In this document: positions 19,614-29,011 of the stretch, one piece after another
Numbering within the stretch: the stretch's first letter is position 1
Layout: each line of letters starts with the position of its first letter
Origin: Pseudomonadota bacterium
Lineage (GTDB): Bacteria; Pseudomonadota; Gammaproteobacteria; Burkholderiales; Burkholderiaceae_E
Reading direction: 5' to 3'
Assembly: GCA_029779755.1 (NCBI GenBank)
Contig: JAKOZZ010000012.1
Span: forward strand, 1 to 53,590
Length of the DNA: 53,590 nucleotides
Program-made: the position numbers and the translations under genes
Notes under the pieces: model-generated
The model's input: the letters and a program-made list of their open reading frames with translations, nothing else
Databases searched by the model: none
Told to the model about the DNA's origin: nothing

Positions 19614-21704
19614 GTGGCTAGCCAGGCGGCGGCCCGATACGCCCGGGTAGCGCTTGACATCCCCGGCGCGGACGGCTTCGACTACGGCTTCGACGAGGCC
19701 TTGCGCCCGACGCTGACCCCGGGGGTCTGGGTGCTGGTGCCCTGGGGGCGGGGGCGCCGGATCGGGCTGGTCGCCGAACTCGTCGACGACACGCCGGTCC
19801 CGGCGGACCGCATCCGCCCGCTGATCGGGACCGTGCCGTCCGCCCCGCAGCTTCCGGCGTCCTGGCTGAACCTCGTCCGGTTTGCGGCCGGGTACTACCA
19901 CCGTGGGTTTGGCGAGGTCGCGCTGCCCGCGATCCCGAAGCTGTTCCGCGCGGTGCCGCCCGTGCGCGCGCGGGGCTCGGCGTTCGAGCGTGCGCGCCAG
20001 CGCGGACCCGTCGCGCTGTCCGGTCTCGCAGAACCGCCCGGCGCGCCGTCACCCGACCGGGCCGCCCCGGCCCTCACCGAGGCCCAGTGTACGGCCCTCG
20101 ACGCACTGCAGCAGGCCGACGGCTTCCGGGTCTTCCTCCTGCATGGGGTCACCGGCAGCGGCAAGACCGAGGTCTACCTGCAGTGGATCGCCCGGTTGCT
20201 CGAACGGGGGCCCGACGCGCAGGCATTGCTGCTCGTGCCCGAGATCGCCCTCACGCCCCAGTTGCTGGCGCAGGTCGCCGCGCGGTTTCCGTCGCAGCCG
20301 GTCGCGGTGCTGCACAGCGATCTGCCCGATGGCGAGCGCGCCGCCCAGTGGCTGGCAGCGGCCGAGGGCCGCGTGCGCCTGGTGATCGGGACGCGCCTGG
20401 CGGTGTTCACGCCCTTGCCGGGCCTGGCCGGGATCGTCGTCGACGAGGAGCACGATCCGTCGTACAAGCAGCAGGAGGGCGTCCGATACTCGGCCCGTGA
20501 CCTGGCCGTGACCCTGGCGGCGCAGTGCCGGGTGCCGGTCGTGCTGGGCTCGGCGACCCCGTCGCTGGAGACCTGGCGCGCCGGTACGCTGGGGCGCTAC
20601 ACGCGCCTGACCCTGCCGGGGCGTGTCGCCGGCGGCGCGCCGCCCCGGCTGCTGTGCGTCGACCCGCGGGGCCGGCGCCTGCAGCACAGCCTGGTGCCCG
20701 AAGCCGTCGCCGCGATCGGCGCCTGTCTGGCGCGCGGCGAGCAGGCGCTCGTGTTCGTCAACCGGCGCGGGTACGCGCCGGTGCTGTGCTGCGACGCCTG
20801 CGGCTGGCTCAGCCGCTGCGACGCGTGCTCGTCGTACCGGGTGCTGCACCGGGTCGGCGCCGAGGGGGCGGCGGACGCCGGCCCCTCCCGTTACCGCCTG
20901 GTGTGCCATCACTGCAGCGCCGAACAGCGCGTGCCGCGCAGCTGCCCCGACTGCGGCAACGTCGACCTCACGCCGCTGGGCCGTGGTACGCAGCGGCTGG
21001 AGGAAGGGCTGCGCGCGCTGTTCCCCGCGGCGCGTGTCGGGCGGGTCGACCGCGACGTCGCGCGGCGCCGCGGCGCCGCACGCGAGGTCATCGACGCGGC
21101 CCATGCCGGCGCGCTCGATCTGCTCGTGGGCACGCAGATGCTCGCCAAGGGGCACGATTTCCGCCGCCTGACGCTGGTGGTGGTCGTGGACCCCGACAGC
21201 GGCCTGTATTCGTCCGATTTCCGCGCCCCGGAGCGTCTGTTCTCCGTGCTGATGCAGGTCGCGGGCCGCGCGGGCCGCGCGGGCGGCGACAGCACGGTGA
21301 TCGTGCAGACCCGATTTCCCGCGCATCCGCTGTTCGACGCGCTGGGCCGCCAGGACTTCGCCGGCTTCGCCGCGGGGCAGCTCGAAGAGCGCGAAGCGGC
21401 GGAGCTTCCGCCCTTCGTGCACCAGGCGCTGGTGCGCGCCGAAGCCCGCAGCCTCGAGCAGGCGCTCGAGTTCCTGCGCGCAGCGCGCGCGGCCGCGGTG
21501 GCCATCGACGCGCCGGGGGTGCGGATCTTCGATCCGGTGCAGATGCCGCTGGTGCGCCTGGCCGGACGCGAGCGCGCCCAGCTGCTGGTGGAGTCGCCCG
21601 CCCGGCCGGCCCTGCACCGCTTTCTCGATGCCTGGCTGGCCGCACTTGCGCAACTGCGCACGCCCGTGCGCTGGCAGCTGGACGTCGACCCCCAGGAGAT
21701 CTGA
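19614..21704 (+). CDS. priA: Primosomal replication restart helicase PriA
   Basis: This 696-residue 3'-5' helicase reloads the replisome at stalled forks. An N-terminal DNA-binding domain (ARYARVALDIPGADGFDYGF) is followed by Walker A GVTGSGKT (about residue 178-185) and Walker B DEEHD (about 275). Zinc-binding cysteine pairs lie at about 392-445 (CCDACGWLSRCDACSS, CHHC, CPDCGN), then come the C-terminal helicase motifs (GTQMLAKGHDF, QVAGRAGRAG). GTG at 19614 is the start. A few residues upstream there is no alternative with a better ribosome site. Confidence 0.96.
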   Translation: MASQAAARYARVALDIPGADGFDYGFDEALRPTLTPGVWVLVPWGRGRRIGLVAELVDDTPVPADRIRPLIGTVPSAPQLPASWLNLVRFAAGYYHRGFGEVALPAIPKLFRAVPPVRARGSAFERARQRGPVALSGLAEPPGAPSPDRAAPALTEAQCTALDALQQADGFRVFLLHGVTGSGKTEVYLQWIARLLERGPDAQALLLVPEIALTPQLLAQVAARFPSQPVAVLHSDLPDGERAAQWLAAAEGRVRLVIGTRLAVFTPLPGLAGIVVDEEHDPSYKQQEGVRYSARDLAVTLAAQCRVPVVLGSATPSLETWRAGTLGRYTRLTLPGRVAGGAPPRLLCVDPRGRRLQHSLVPEAVAAIGACLARGEQALVFVNRRGYAPVLCCDACGWLSRCDACSSYRVLHRVGAEGAADAGPSRYRLVCHHCSAEQRVPRSCPDCGNVDLTPLGRGTQRLEEGLRALFPAARVGRVDRDVARRRGAAREVIDAAHAGALDLLVGTQMLAKGHDFRRLTLVVVVDPDSGLYSSDFRAPERLFSVLMQVAGRAGRAGGDSTVIVQTRFPAHPLFDALGRQDFAGFAAGQLEEREAAELPPFVHQALVRAEARSLEQALEFLRAARAAAVAIDAPGVRIFDPVQMPLVRLAGRERAQLLVESPARPALHRFLDAWLAALAQLRTPVRWQLDVDPQEI

Positions 21705-21746
21705 TCGCACCGGCGGTGCTGCGCTGATCGCGCCGGCGGCGCTGCG
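21701..21746. repeat. 23-bp tandem duplication after priA
   Basis: CTGATCGCACCGGCGGTGCTGCG is followed directly by a copy differing at two positions. The first copy overlaps the priA stop codon. A second, looser pair (GATCGCAGGCGCGATCCC / GCTCGCAGGCGCGACCCC) follows at about 21764-21805. Confidence 0.75.
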
Positions 21747-21857
21747 CCGGGTCCCTGCGCGGCCGATCGCAGGCGCGATCCCGACCGCTCGCAGGCGCGA
21801 CCCCGCTGATAGAATCCGGCCCCCACCTCCGTATCGCCCCACCCCCCGCGCCCCGCC

Positions 21858-23864
21858 ATGGCCACCCCCCTGAACGCCGCCCAGCGCGCCGCTGTCCACT
21901 ACCTGGACGGCCCGTGCCTGGTCATCGCGGGTGCCGGCAGTGGCAAGACCCGGGTGATCACCCAGAAGATCGCGCACCTGATCGACGCCGGGATCCGCCC
22001 GAAGGCGATCGCCGCCATCACGTTCACCAACAAGGCGGCACGCGAGATGCAGGAGCGCCTGCACAAGATCGTGCGCCTGCCCGAGAACGACCGGCCGGTG
22101 GTCAGCACCTTCCACTCGCTGGGGGTGCAGATGCTGCGACGCGACTGCAAGCGCCTCGGGCTGAAGTCCAGCTTCTCGATCCTCGACAGCGACGACGCGG
22201 CCGGCATCGTGCAGCAGGCGCTGGCCACCACCGACCGCAAGCTGATCCGCGCCGCGCAGAGCCGCATCTCGCTGTGGAAGAACGCGCTGGTCGAGCCCGA
22301 CGACGCGGCGGCCACGGCATCCGACGCCGCCGAGCACCAGTTCGCACGCGTCTACCGCGATTACGCCGCCACCCTGGCGGCCTACCAGGCGGTCGACTTC
22401 GACGACCTGATCCGTCTGCCGGCCCGGCTGCTGGAGCGCGATCCCGAGGTCGCACAGGCGTGGCGCGAGCGGCTGCGCTACCTGCTCGTCGACGAATACC
22501 AGGACACCAACGCCTGCCAGTACGCGCTGCTCAAGCTGCTGGCCGGTCCGCGTGCCGCATTCACCGCGGTCGGCGACGACGACCAGTCCATCTACGGCTG
22601 GCGCGGGGCCACCATGGAGAACCTGGCGCGACTCGGCACCGACTTCCCCAATCTGAAGGTGATCAAGCTGGAACAGAACTACCGTTCCAGTCTGACCATC
22701 CTCGACGCCGCCAACCGCCTGATCGCCAACAACCCCAAGCTGCACGAGAAGACGCTGTGGTCGGAGCACGGCGTGGGGGATCCGATCACCGTCGTCGCCT
22801 GCGACACCGACGAGCACGAAGCCGAGTCGGTGGTGATGCGGCTGCAGGCGCACAAGTTCGAGCGCCGCGGCCGCTTCGCCGATTACGCCGTGCTGTACCG
22901 GGGCAACCACCAGGCCCGTGTGATCGAGCAGGCGCTGCGCAAGGAGAAGATCCCGTACGTGCTGTCCGGCGGGCAGTCGTTCTTCGAGCGTGCCGAGATC
23001 CGCGACGTCATGGCCTATCTGCGGCTGCTGGCCAACGACGAAGACGACCCGGCCTTCATCCGCGCGATCACCACGCCCAAGCGGGGCATCGGCAACGCCA
23101 CCCTCGAGGCGCTGGGCCGCTATTCCGGTCAGCGCCATCAGTCGATGTTCGCGGCGATGTTCGAGACCGGCATCGAGACGCAGCTCGCCGCGCGTCAGCT
23201 CGAGCCGCTGCGCGCGTTCGGCGCGTTCATGAACCGCATCGCGCATCGTGCCGCGCACGAGCCGGCGGCCCAGGTGCTCGACGACCTGATGGAGGCGATC
23301 GGCTATCGCGCGTGGCTGTACGACACGCTCGACGACAAGGCGGCGGCCGCCCGCTGGCAGAACGTGTGCGACTTCGTCGACTGGATGAAGAAGCGCGCCG
23401 AGGACGACGGCGCCACCCTGGCGCGGCTCGCCCAGTCGGTGGCCATCCTGTCGCAGCTCGACCGCGGCGACGACGACCAGGACGCCGTCCGCCTCACCAC
23501 CGTGCACGCCTCCAAGGGGCTGGAGTTTCCGCACGTGTTCATCATCGGCTGCGAGGAAGGCCTGATGCCGCATCAGGGCGATGCACGCGCCGACGACGAC
23601 GCCGAGCCCGAGCCGCCCGCGCGCATCGAGGAGGAGCGCCGGCTGATGTACGTGGCCGTGACCCGCGCCCAGCGCAGCCTGACGATCACCTGGTGCCGCA
23701 AGCGCAAGCGCGCACGCGACCTGCAGTCGCGCGAACCCTCGCGGTTCCTGGCCGAGATGGGCCTTGCGGCAACGCCGCCGTCGCGCTCGACCGACGGCGC
23801 GCAGGCCAAGGCGCGGCTCGGCCACCTGAAGGCACTGCTCGCGGCCGGCCGTCCGGCGTCCTGA
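21858..23864 (+). CDS. rep: ATP-dependent DNA helicase Rep (UvrD/Rep superfamily 1)
   Basis: This 668-residue 3'-5' helicase clears proteins ahead of forks. It matches E. coli Rep closely along its length: Walker A AGAGSGKT (residues 24-31), FTNKAAREM, LLVDEYQDTN, VGDDDQSIYGWRGA, KLEQNYRSS, VLYRGNHQ, TLHASKGLEFP-type VHASKGLEFPHVF, and EERRLMYVAVTRAQ. The C-terminus LGHLKALLAAGRPAS also resembles Rep rather than UvrD. It sits directly after priA. The two enzymes are functionally linked in replication restart. Confidence 0.93.
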   Translation: MATPLNAAQRAAVHYLDGPCLVIAGAGSGKTRVITQKIAHLIDAGIRPKAIAAITFTNKAAREMQERLHKIVRLPENDRPVVSTFHSLGVQMLRRDCKRLGLKSSFSILDSDDAAGIVQQALATTDRKLIRAAQSRISLWKNALVEPDDAAATASDAAEHQFARVYRDYAATLAAYQAVDFDDLIRLPARLLERDPEVAQAWRERLRYLLVDEYQDTNACQYALLKLLAGPRAAFTAVGDDDQSIYGWRGATMENLARLGTDFPNLKVIKLEQNYRSSLTILDAANRLIANNPKLHEKTLWSEHGVGDPITVVACDTDEHEAESVVMRLQAHKFERRGRFADYAVLYRGNHQARVIEQALRKEKIPYVLSGGQSFFERAEIRDVMAYLRLLANDEDDPAFIRAITTPKRGIGNATLEALGRYSGQRHQSMFAAMFETGIETQLAARQLEPLRAFGAFMNRIAHRAAHEPAAQVLDDLMEAIGYRAWLYDTLDDKAAAARWQNVCDFVDWMKKRAEDDGATLARLAQSVAILSQLDRGDDDQDAVRLTTVHASKGLEFPHVFIIGCEEGLMPHQGDARADDDAEPEPPARIEEERRLMYVAVTRAQRSLTITWCRKRKRARDLQSREPSRFLAEMGLAATPPSRSTDGAQAKARLGHLKALLAAGRPAS

Positions 23865-23887
23865 CCGGACGGCGGATCGAAGCCTCG

Positions 23888-24007
23888 GGGACTCCGGGCA
23901 TCCAAGATCCCGGGACCCCGAGCATCCTAGATCCCGGGACCCCAAGCATCCGAGCTCCCGGTCCGCCAAGCGTCCCCAATGCCGGCCTGCCGGGCACTCC
24001 GGATCCG
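23888..24007. repeat. 24-bp tandem repeat, five copies
   Basis: Units start at 23888, 23912, 23936, 23960 and 23984. The first three are close variants of GGGACCCCGAGCATCCNAGA plus TCCC, and the last two are degraded. The array fills the gap between rep and the CoA ligase gene. Because the period is divisible by three, one frame reads as octapeptides such as GTPSILDP, but that frame has no start codon and is not rep's frame. Confidence 0.85.
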
Positions 24008-24054
24008 CATCTCGGGCAGAATCCCCGCACAACACGAACCTGAGGGGGAGACCG

Positions 24055-25629
24055 ATGTCCGCACGTGATCCGATGTACGACGAATGCAGCATGGGCGACC
24101 TGGTGGTGCGCGCGATCCAGCGCGGTGGCGACCGTGTCGCCTTCGTGCTCGACGACCAGGCGTACACCTACCGGGCCTACGGCGATCTGCTCGGACGCTT
24201 CGTGCAGGCGCTGAAGGCGCGCGGCCTGAAGCGCGGGGATGCGATCGCCGTGCTGTCGTCCAACCGTCCGGAGGCGTTCCTGCCGACGGCGGCCGCCTAC
24301 CTGATGGGCCTGCGCATCACGTGGATGCATCCGCTGGGGTCCGAGGACGACCACGTCTACCTGCTCGAGGACTCGCAGGTGGGCACGCTGTTCGTCGATC
24401 CCGCCACCTTCGCCGAGCGCGCCCGCACGCTGCGCGCGCGCGTGCCCACGCTGGGCACGGTGCTGGGGCTGGGGCCCTGCGACTTCGGCGACGACATCCT
24501 CGCCGAAGCCGCGCGCATGCCTGCGGCGCCGCTGGTCGCCGAGGCCGGCGCCGACGACATCTGCACGCTCATCTACACCGGCGGCACCACCGGCCGGCCC
24601 AAGGGCGTGATCCACACCCAGCGCGTGCACGTGACGATGGTGATGGCCGAGCTGGCCGAGTGGGACTGGCCGGCGGACGTCCGCTTCCTCGCGATGACGC
24701 CGATCACGCACGCCGCCGGCGTGATGATCATGCCGGTGCTGCTGCGCTCGGGTACCTACGTGATGAGCAAGGGCTTCGACGCCGACCGCTTCCTGGACAT
24801 CGTCGCGCGCCACCGCATCACGGCCACCTTCCTGGTGCCCACGATGATCTACGTGCTGCTCGACCACCCGTCCCTGGCCGGGGCCGACCTGTCGTCGCTG
24901 CAGCTGATCATCTACGGCGCGGCACCGATGTCGCCGGCGCGCCTGAAGGAAGGCATGCAGGCGTTCGGGCCGGTGTTCATGCAGATCTACGCACAGTCCG
25001 AGGCGCCCAATGCGCTGACTGTGCTGCGTCGCATCGACCACGATCCCGAGCGTTTCCCGCAGCGGCTGGCCTCGTGCGGTCGCCCGATCGGCAACAGCCA
25101 GGTGCGCCTGCTCGACGACCAGGGCAACGAGGTGCCGACCGGCGAAGTCGGTGAGATCTGCGTGCGCGGCCCGCTGGTCATGAAGGGCTACTGGAACAAG
25201 CCGGAGGAGAGCGCCAAGGCGCTGCGCCACGGCTGGCTGTACACCGGCGACCTGGCACGCGCCGACGCGGACGGCTTCCTGTACATCGTCGACCGCTCCA
25301 AGGACATGATCATCAGCGGCGGTTTCAACGTCTACCCGCGCGAGGTCGAGGACGTGCTGACCCACCACCCGGCGGTGTCGGCGGCGGCGGTGATCGGCGT
25401 GCCCGACGCGAAGTGGGGCGAGGCGGTGAAGGCGGTGGTCGTGCTGCGCGCCGGCGCCAGCGTGCACGCCGAGGAACTGATCGCGCTGGTGCGTACCCAC
25501 AAGGGCGCGGTGCAGGCGCCGAAGTCGGTCGACTTCGTCGACAGCCTGCCGGTGACCGGACTGGGCAAGCCCGACAAGAAGGCGCTGCGCGCACGGTACT
25601 GGGGCGGTCAGGATCGGGCGGTGCACTGA
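24055..25629 (+). CDS. AMP-forming acyl-CoA ligase
   Basis: This 524-residue ANL-superfamily enzyme activates a carboxylic acid to its CoA thioester. The ATP loop is IYTGGTTGRPKGV (about residue 172). Other motifs are IYGAAPMSP, MQIYAQSEAPNALT, GWLYTGDLARADADGFLYIVDRSKDMIISGGFNVYPREVED, and the C-terminal catalytic lysine region LPVTGLGKPDKKALR. The substrate (fatty, aromatic or other acid) cannot be told. GAGGGGGAG sits before the ATG. An MFS transporter gene starts at the base after the stop, suggesting uptake and activation of the same compound. Confidence 0.88.
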   Translation: MSARDPMYDECSMGDLVVRAIQRGGDRVAFVLDDQAYTYRAYGDLLGRFVQALKARGLKRGDAIAVLSSNRPEAFLPTAAAYLMGLRITWMHPLGSEDDHVYLLEDSQVGTLFVDPATFAERARTLRARVPTLGTVLGLGPCDFGDDILAEAARMPAAPLVAEAGADDICTLIYTGGTTGRPKGVIHTQRVHVTMVMAELAEWDWPADVRFLAMTPITHAAGVMIMPVLLRSGTYVMSKGFDADRFLDIVARHRITATFLVPTMIYVLLDHPSLAGADLSSLQLIIYGAAPMSPARLKEGMQAFGPVFMQIYAQSEAPNALTVLRRIDHDPERFPQRLASCGRPIGNSQVRLLDDQGNEVPTGEVGEICVRGPLVMKGYWNKPEESAKALRHGWLYTGDLARADADGFLYIVDRSKDMIISGGFNVYPREVEDVLTHHPAVSAAAVIGVPDAKWGEAVKAVVVLRAGASVHAEELIALVRTHKGAVQAPKSVDFVDSLPVTGLGKPDKKALRARYWGGQDRAVH

Positions 25630-26817
25630 GTGTCGGACGACCGGTCGCGGATGACGCCCCGCCAGCGCTCGATCGCCGCCATCGCGGCGGCCACCGTGCT
25701 GAACCTGCCGTTCGGCACGATCTACGCGTTCAGCGTGTTCCTCAAGCCGATGGAGACGATGCTGGCGATCGGGCGCACGCAGATGACCTTCGTGTTCGCG
25801 CTGGCCACGCTGAGTCTCACGCTGGGCATGAACCTCGCGCCGCCGCTCTACCGGCGGCTGCCCCCGGCGCTCCTCACCGTGCTCGCCGGTGCGGGCAGCG
25901 CGCTGGGTCTGGTGCTGACGGCCACCGCCGGCGGGTTCGTGCAGCTGGCCGTCGGCTACGGCCTGCTGTTCGGGCTGGGCGGCGGCATCGGCTTCATCCT
26001 CGTGCAGCAGGGCGTGAACCAGACGGTGCGCTCCGGCAACGGCCTGGTCAACGGCTACGTCGTCGGGCTGTATCCGCTGGGCGCGATGATCGGCGCGCCG
26101 CTGTTCGGCTGGGCGATCGGCGCCTTCGGCCTGCGCCCCACGCTGGTCGCGCTGGCCGTCGTCGTCTGCGTCGCCAGCCTCGTCTCGGCGGCGCTGATGC
26201 GCGTGGCCGACATCCGCATGCAGGACGCTGCCGCCGCCGCGGGCGAGGTGCACGATCCGCGCTGGGGGCTGTTTGCGCGCATGTTCGCGGTCTTCTTCCT
26301 GGCCGCCGCCGCGGGGCTCACGGTGATGAGCCAGGCGGCGGGCATCGTCCAGGCCTACGGCGGGCGCACCGGCCTGGCGCTGGGGGCCACCACGTTCATC
26401 ACGGGCGCGATCGCCTCGGCGCGCATCGGCGGCGGCTGGCTGGTCGACCGCTTCAGCGTGCCGCAGGTGGCCACCTTCGCCCACCTGTGGTCGCTCGCCG
26501 GCGCACTCGCGCTGACGGTCTGGCCGGGGCCGCTGGTGGCGGTGCCGACCCTGGCCATGATCGGCATGGGCTACGGCTTCATGTCCGGTCTGACCGCCGG
26601 CGCCATCACCCAGTACTGGAGCCGCAACGCCTTCGGCCACGTCGCGGGGCGCCTGTACATCGCGTGGTGCATCGCCGCCATCACCCTGCCCATCCTGGCG
26701 GGATGGCTGTTCGACCGCACGCAGGGCTATGGGGCCGCGGTGATGATCGCCGGCGGCGGCAACCTGCTCGGTGCCCTGGTGGCGATGGGCCTGCCGCACG
26801 GGCGCGCGCGCCGCTGA
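25630..26817 (+). CDS. MFS transporter, oxalate/formate antiporter (OFA)-like
   Basis: This 395-residue transporter has about 12 membrane helices. The opening FGTIYAFSVFLKPMETMLAIGRTQMTFVFALATLSLTLGM and the second-half QAAGIVQAYGG resemble the OFA/monocarboxylate branch of the major facilitator superfamily. The start is GTG at 25630, immediately after the CoA ligase stop, so the genes are almost certainly co-translated. I infer import of the acid used by the ligase. The exact solute is unknown. Confidence 0.82.
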   Translation: MSDDRSRMTPRQRSIAAIAAATVLNLPFGTIYAFSVFLKPMETMLAIGRTQMTFVFALATLSLTLGMNLAPPLYRRLPPALLTVLAGAGSALGLVLTATAGGFVQLAVGYGLLFGLGGGIGFILVQQGVNQTVRSGNGLVNGYVVGLYPLGAMIGAPLFGWAIGAFGLRPTLVALAVVVCVASLVSAALMRVADIRMQDAAAAAGEVHDPRWGLFARMFAVFFLAAAAGLTVMSQAAGIVQAYGGRTGLALGATTFITGAIASARIGGGWLVDRFSVPQVATFAHLWSLAGALALTVWPGPLVAVPTLAMIGMGYGFMSGLTAGAITQYWSRNAFGHVAGRLYIAWCIAAITLPILAGWLFDRTQGYGAAVMIAGGGNLLGALVAMGLPHGRARR

Positions 26818-27186
26818 TCGAGCGCACCTTCGCGCGCACGCTCCTCGCCCGACCGCGCGCGCCCCCTCCGCGCGCGGCACGCGCACCGCCACGGAACACC
26901 GTCCGCTGAAACGGATCTCCCCCCGGGCCGGCGCGTGGACGCTCGATCCGCCGCCGCGAATGTGGCACCATCGATCGCACTGCGCACGTGCGCAAGATGT
27001 TTTGCAGGTCGCAACAAGCCACTTCTCCAGCCGCCGCCACCTTCCTGGGCCCATCGGTGATCGATGTCCGGAGGCGGCCGGCTGTCTGTCGGGGATTGCG
27101 ACGAATGAAATCATCGGCCGACCCCGGCCGAGTGTCGATCAACCGACGGGACGCGCAGGGCGTGCCCGTGCAGCTGGAGAATCCGG
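26818..27186. other. 369-bp gap before the amidohydrolase gene
   Basis: No gene is supported. The first 100 bp are extremely GC-rich with CGCGCG runs. The second half is less GC-rich and should hold the amidohydrolase promoter. It contains a perfect 14-bp palindrome (26981-26994) and a TTGC-AGGTC-GCAA dyad just after it (27002-27014). Confidence 0.55.
26981..26994. promoter_or_regulatory. Perfect 14-bp palindrome, candidate operator
   Basis: TGCGCACGTGCGCA is fully self-complementary and is followed 7 bp later by the dyad TTGC-N5-GCAA (27002-27014). It lies about 190 bp before the amidohydrolase start. The protein that binds it is not evident, and there is no regulator gene nearby. Confidence 0.4.
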
Positions 27187-28914
27187 ATGTCCGAACAGTT
27201 CGATCTGATCGTCCGCGGTGGACAGGTGGCCGATGGCCTGGGCAACCCCCTGAAGGAGGCGGACGTCGCGGTCCGTGACGGGCGCATCGTGGCGGTCGGG
27301 CAGGTCGCGGGCAAGGGCGCGGTCGAGATCGATGCGCGCGACCGTCTGGTCACGCCCGGATTCGTCGACATCCACACCCACTACGACGGCCAGGCCAGCT
27401 GGGACACGCGCATGCAGCCGTCCAGCGCGCACGGCGTCACCACGGCCGTGATGGGCAACTGCGGCGTGGGCTTCGCACCCGTGCGCCCGCACGACCGCGA
27501 CTGCCTGATCGAACTGATGGAAGGCATCGAGGACATCCCCGGCGCCGCGCTGCACGAGGGCATCCCCTGGCAATGGGAGTCGTTTCCGCAGTACCTCGAC
27601 TTCCTCGAGCGCGCGCCGCGCGACATCGACATCGCCGCCCAGGTGCCGCACGGTGCGTTGCGCGTGTTCGTGATGGGCCAGCGGGCGGTCGACCTCGAGC
27701 CCGCCAACACGCGCGACATCCTGCAGATGCGCGCACTGACCGCCGACGCGATCCGTGCCGGTGCGGTCGGCTTCTCCACGTCGCGCTCGCTCAACCACCG
27801 CAGCGTGAAAGGCGATCCCACCCCGTCGCTGAAGGCGACCGAGGACGAGCTCACCGGCATCGCGATGGGCCTGTCCGACGCGGGCACGGGGGTGCTGCAG
27901 GTGATCTCGGACTTCGCGCGCAGCCAGGGCGACGAGCTGGGCATGATCCTGCGCATCGCCCGCGCGTCGGGGCGGCCGCTGTCGATCTCGCTGGCGCAGA
28001 GCCATCGCGCGCCCGATGGCTGGCGCGACATGCTCGCGCGCATCCGCGAAGCGTCGGAATCGGGTCTGAAGATCTCGGCCCAGGTGCCGCCGCGTCCGGT
28101 CGGCGTGCTGTTCGGCCTGCAGACCAGCCGCAGCCCGCTGCATGGTTCGCCGACCCTGCAGGCGCTGCGCGAGAAGCCCCTGGCCGAGATGGTGGCGGCC
28201 ATGCGCGACCCGTCCGTGCGTGCGCGCATCCTGCTCGAGGCCGAGCAGCAGCCGCACCTGCGCGCCGACATGCGCCCGTACGACTTCAGCGTCGTCTATC
28301 CGCTCGGGCGCACGCCCAACTACGAGCCGTCGCCCGACGATTCCGTCGCGGCGATCGCCGCGCGCGAGGGCCGCTCGCCGCTGGAGGTGTGCTACGACCT
28401 GATGATGGGCGACGACGGCCGCGACCTGCTGCTGGCGCCGTTCGCCAACTACGCACGCGGCTCGCTCGACCACTGCCCCGAGATGCTCACGCACCCCAAT
28501 GCGCTGCTCGGCCTGGGCGACGGCGGCGCACACGTCGCGGCCATCTGCGACGCCAGCTTCACCACCTCGCTGCTCGCCCACTGGGGACGCGACCGTGCGC
28601 ACGGCCGGCTCGAACTGCCGCTGCTGGTCAACCTGCTGACCGCGCGCAACGCGCAGGCCGTCGGGATGGGCGACCGCGGCGTGATCGCGCCCGGCTACAA
28701 GGCCGACCTCAACGTGATCGACATGAGCCGTCTGCAGGTGGAGCGGCCGCGCCTGTCCTTCGACCTGCCGGCCGGCGGGCGCCGCTTCCTGCAGGACGCG
28801 CAGGGCTACGAGGCGACGATCGTGTCGGGCCAGCTGGTCTATCGCAACGGCGAGCCCACCGGCAACCTGCCGGGTCGGCTGGTGCGCGGCAAGGCGGCCG
28901 CCACGGTGCACTGA
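27187..28914 (+). CDS. N-acyl-D-amino-acid deacylase-like amidohydrolase
   Basis: This 575-residue metal-dependent hydrolase opens with SEQFDLIVRGGQVADGLGNPL and has the metal motif TPGFVDIHTHYDGQ (about residues 58-71) followed by HGVTTAVMGNCGVGFAP, a pattern typical of D-aminoacylases. A later metal-site aspartate is in LGLGDGGAHVAAICDASF. The C-terminus shows the usual composite beta-domain (GVIAPGYKADLNVIDM). GGAG sits 9 nt before the ATG. It would release D-amino acids or related products from N-acylated substrates. No transporter or racemase adjoins it. Confidence 0.85.
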   Translation: MSEQFDLIVRGGQVADGLGNPLKEADVAVRDGRIVAVGQVAGKGAVEIDARDRLVTPGFVDIHTHYDGQASWDTRMQPSSAHGVTTAVMGNCGVGFAPVRPHDRDCLIELMEGIEDIPGAALHEGIPWQWESFPQYLDFLERAPRDIDIAAQVPHGALRVFVMGQRAVDLEPANTRDILQMRALTADAIRAGAVGFSTSRSLNHRSVKGDPTPSLKATEDELTGIAMGLSDAGTGVLQVISDFARSQGDELGMILRIARASGRPLSISLAQSHRAPDGWRDMLARIREASESGLKISAQVPPRPVGVLFGLQTSRSPLHGSPTLQALREKPLAEMVAAMRDPSVRARILLEAEQQPHLRADMRPYDFSVVYPLGRTPNYEPSPDDSVAAIAAREGRSPLEVCYDLMMGDDGRDLLLAPFANYARGSLDHCPEMLTHPNALLGLGDGGAHVAAICDASFTTSLLAHWGRDRAHGRLELPLLVNLLTARNAQAVGMGDRGVIAPGYKADLNVIDMSRLQVERPRLSFDLPAGGRRFLQDAQGYEATIVSGQLVYRNGEPTGNLPGRLVRGKAAATVH

Positions 28915-28935
28915 GCGCCGGCCGGGGTCGAGGCG

Positions 28936-28955
28936 CCCGGGGCGTGTGCCCCGGG
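28936..28955. terminator. Hairpin between convergent genes
   Basis: A perfect 8-bp stem CCCGGGGC / GCCCCGGG with loop GTGT lies 22 bp after the amidohydrolase stop, in the 97-bp gap before the end of the minus-strand telA operon. It could serve both directions. No T-run is present. Confidence 0.45.
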
Positions 28956-29011
28956 ATCCGCACCCCTGGCATGCCCGCCGGGGCCAGCCGTGGCACGGAA
29001 GCCCCCGTGGC

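Noticed and set aside
20049-24167. 1372-codon open frame on the minus strand opposite priA and rep
   Set aside because: It is antisense to two well-supported helicase genes. Its translation is His/Arg/Gly/Val-rich with no recognisable motif, as expected when high-GC codons leave few stops on the other strand.
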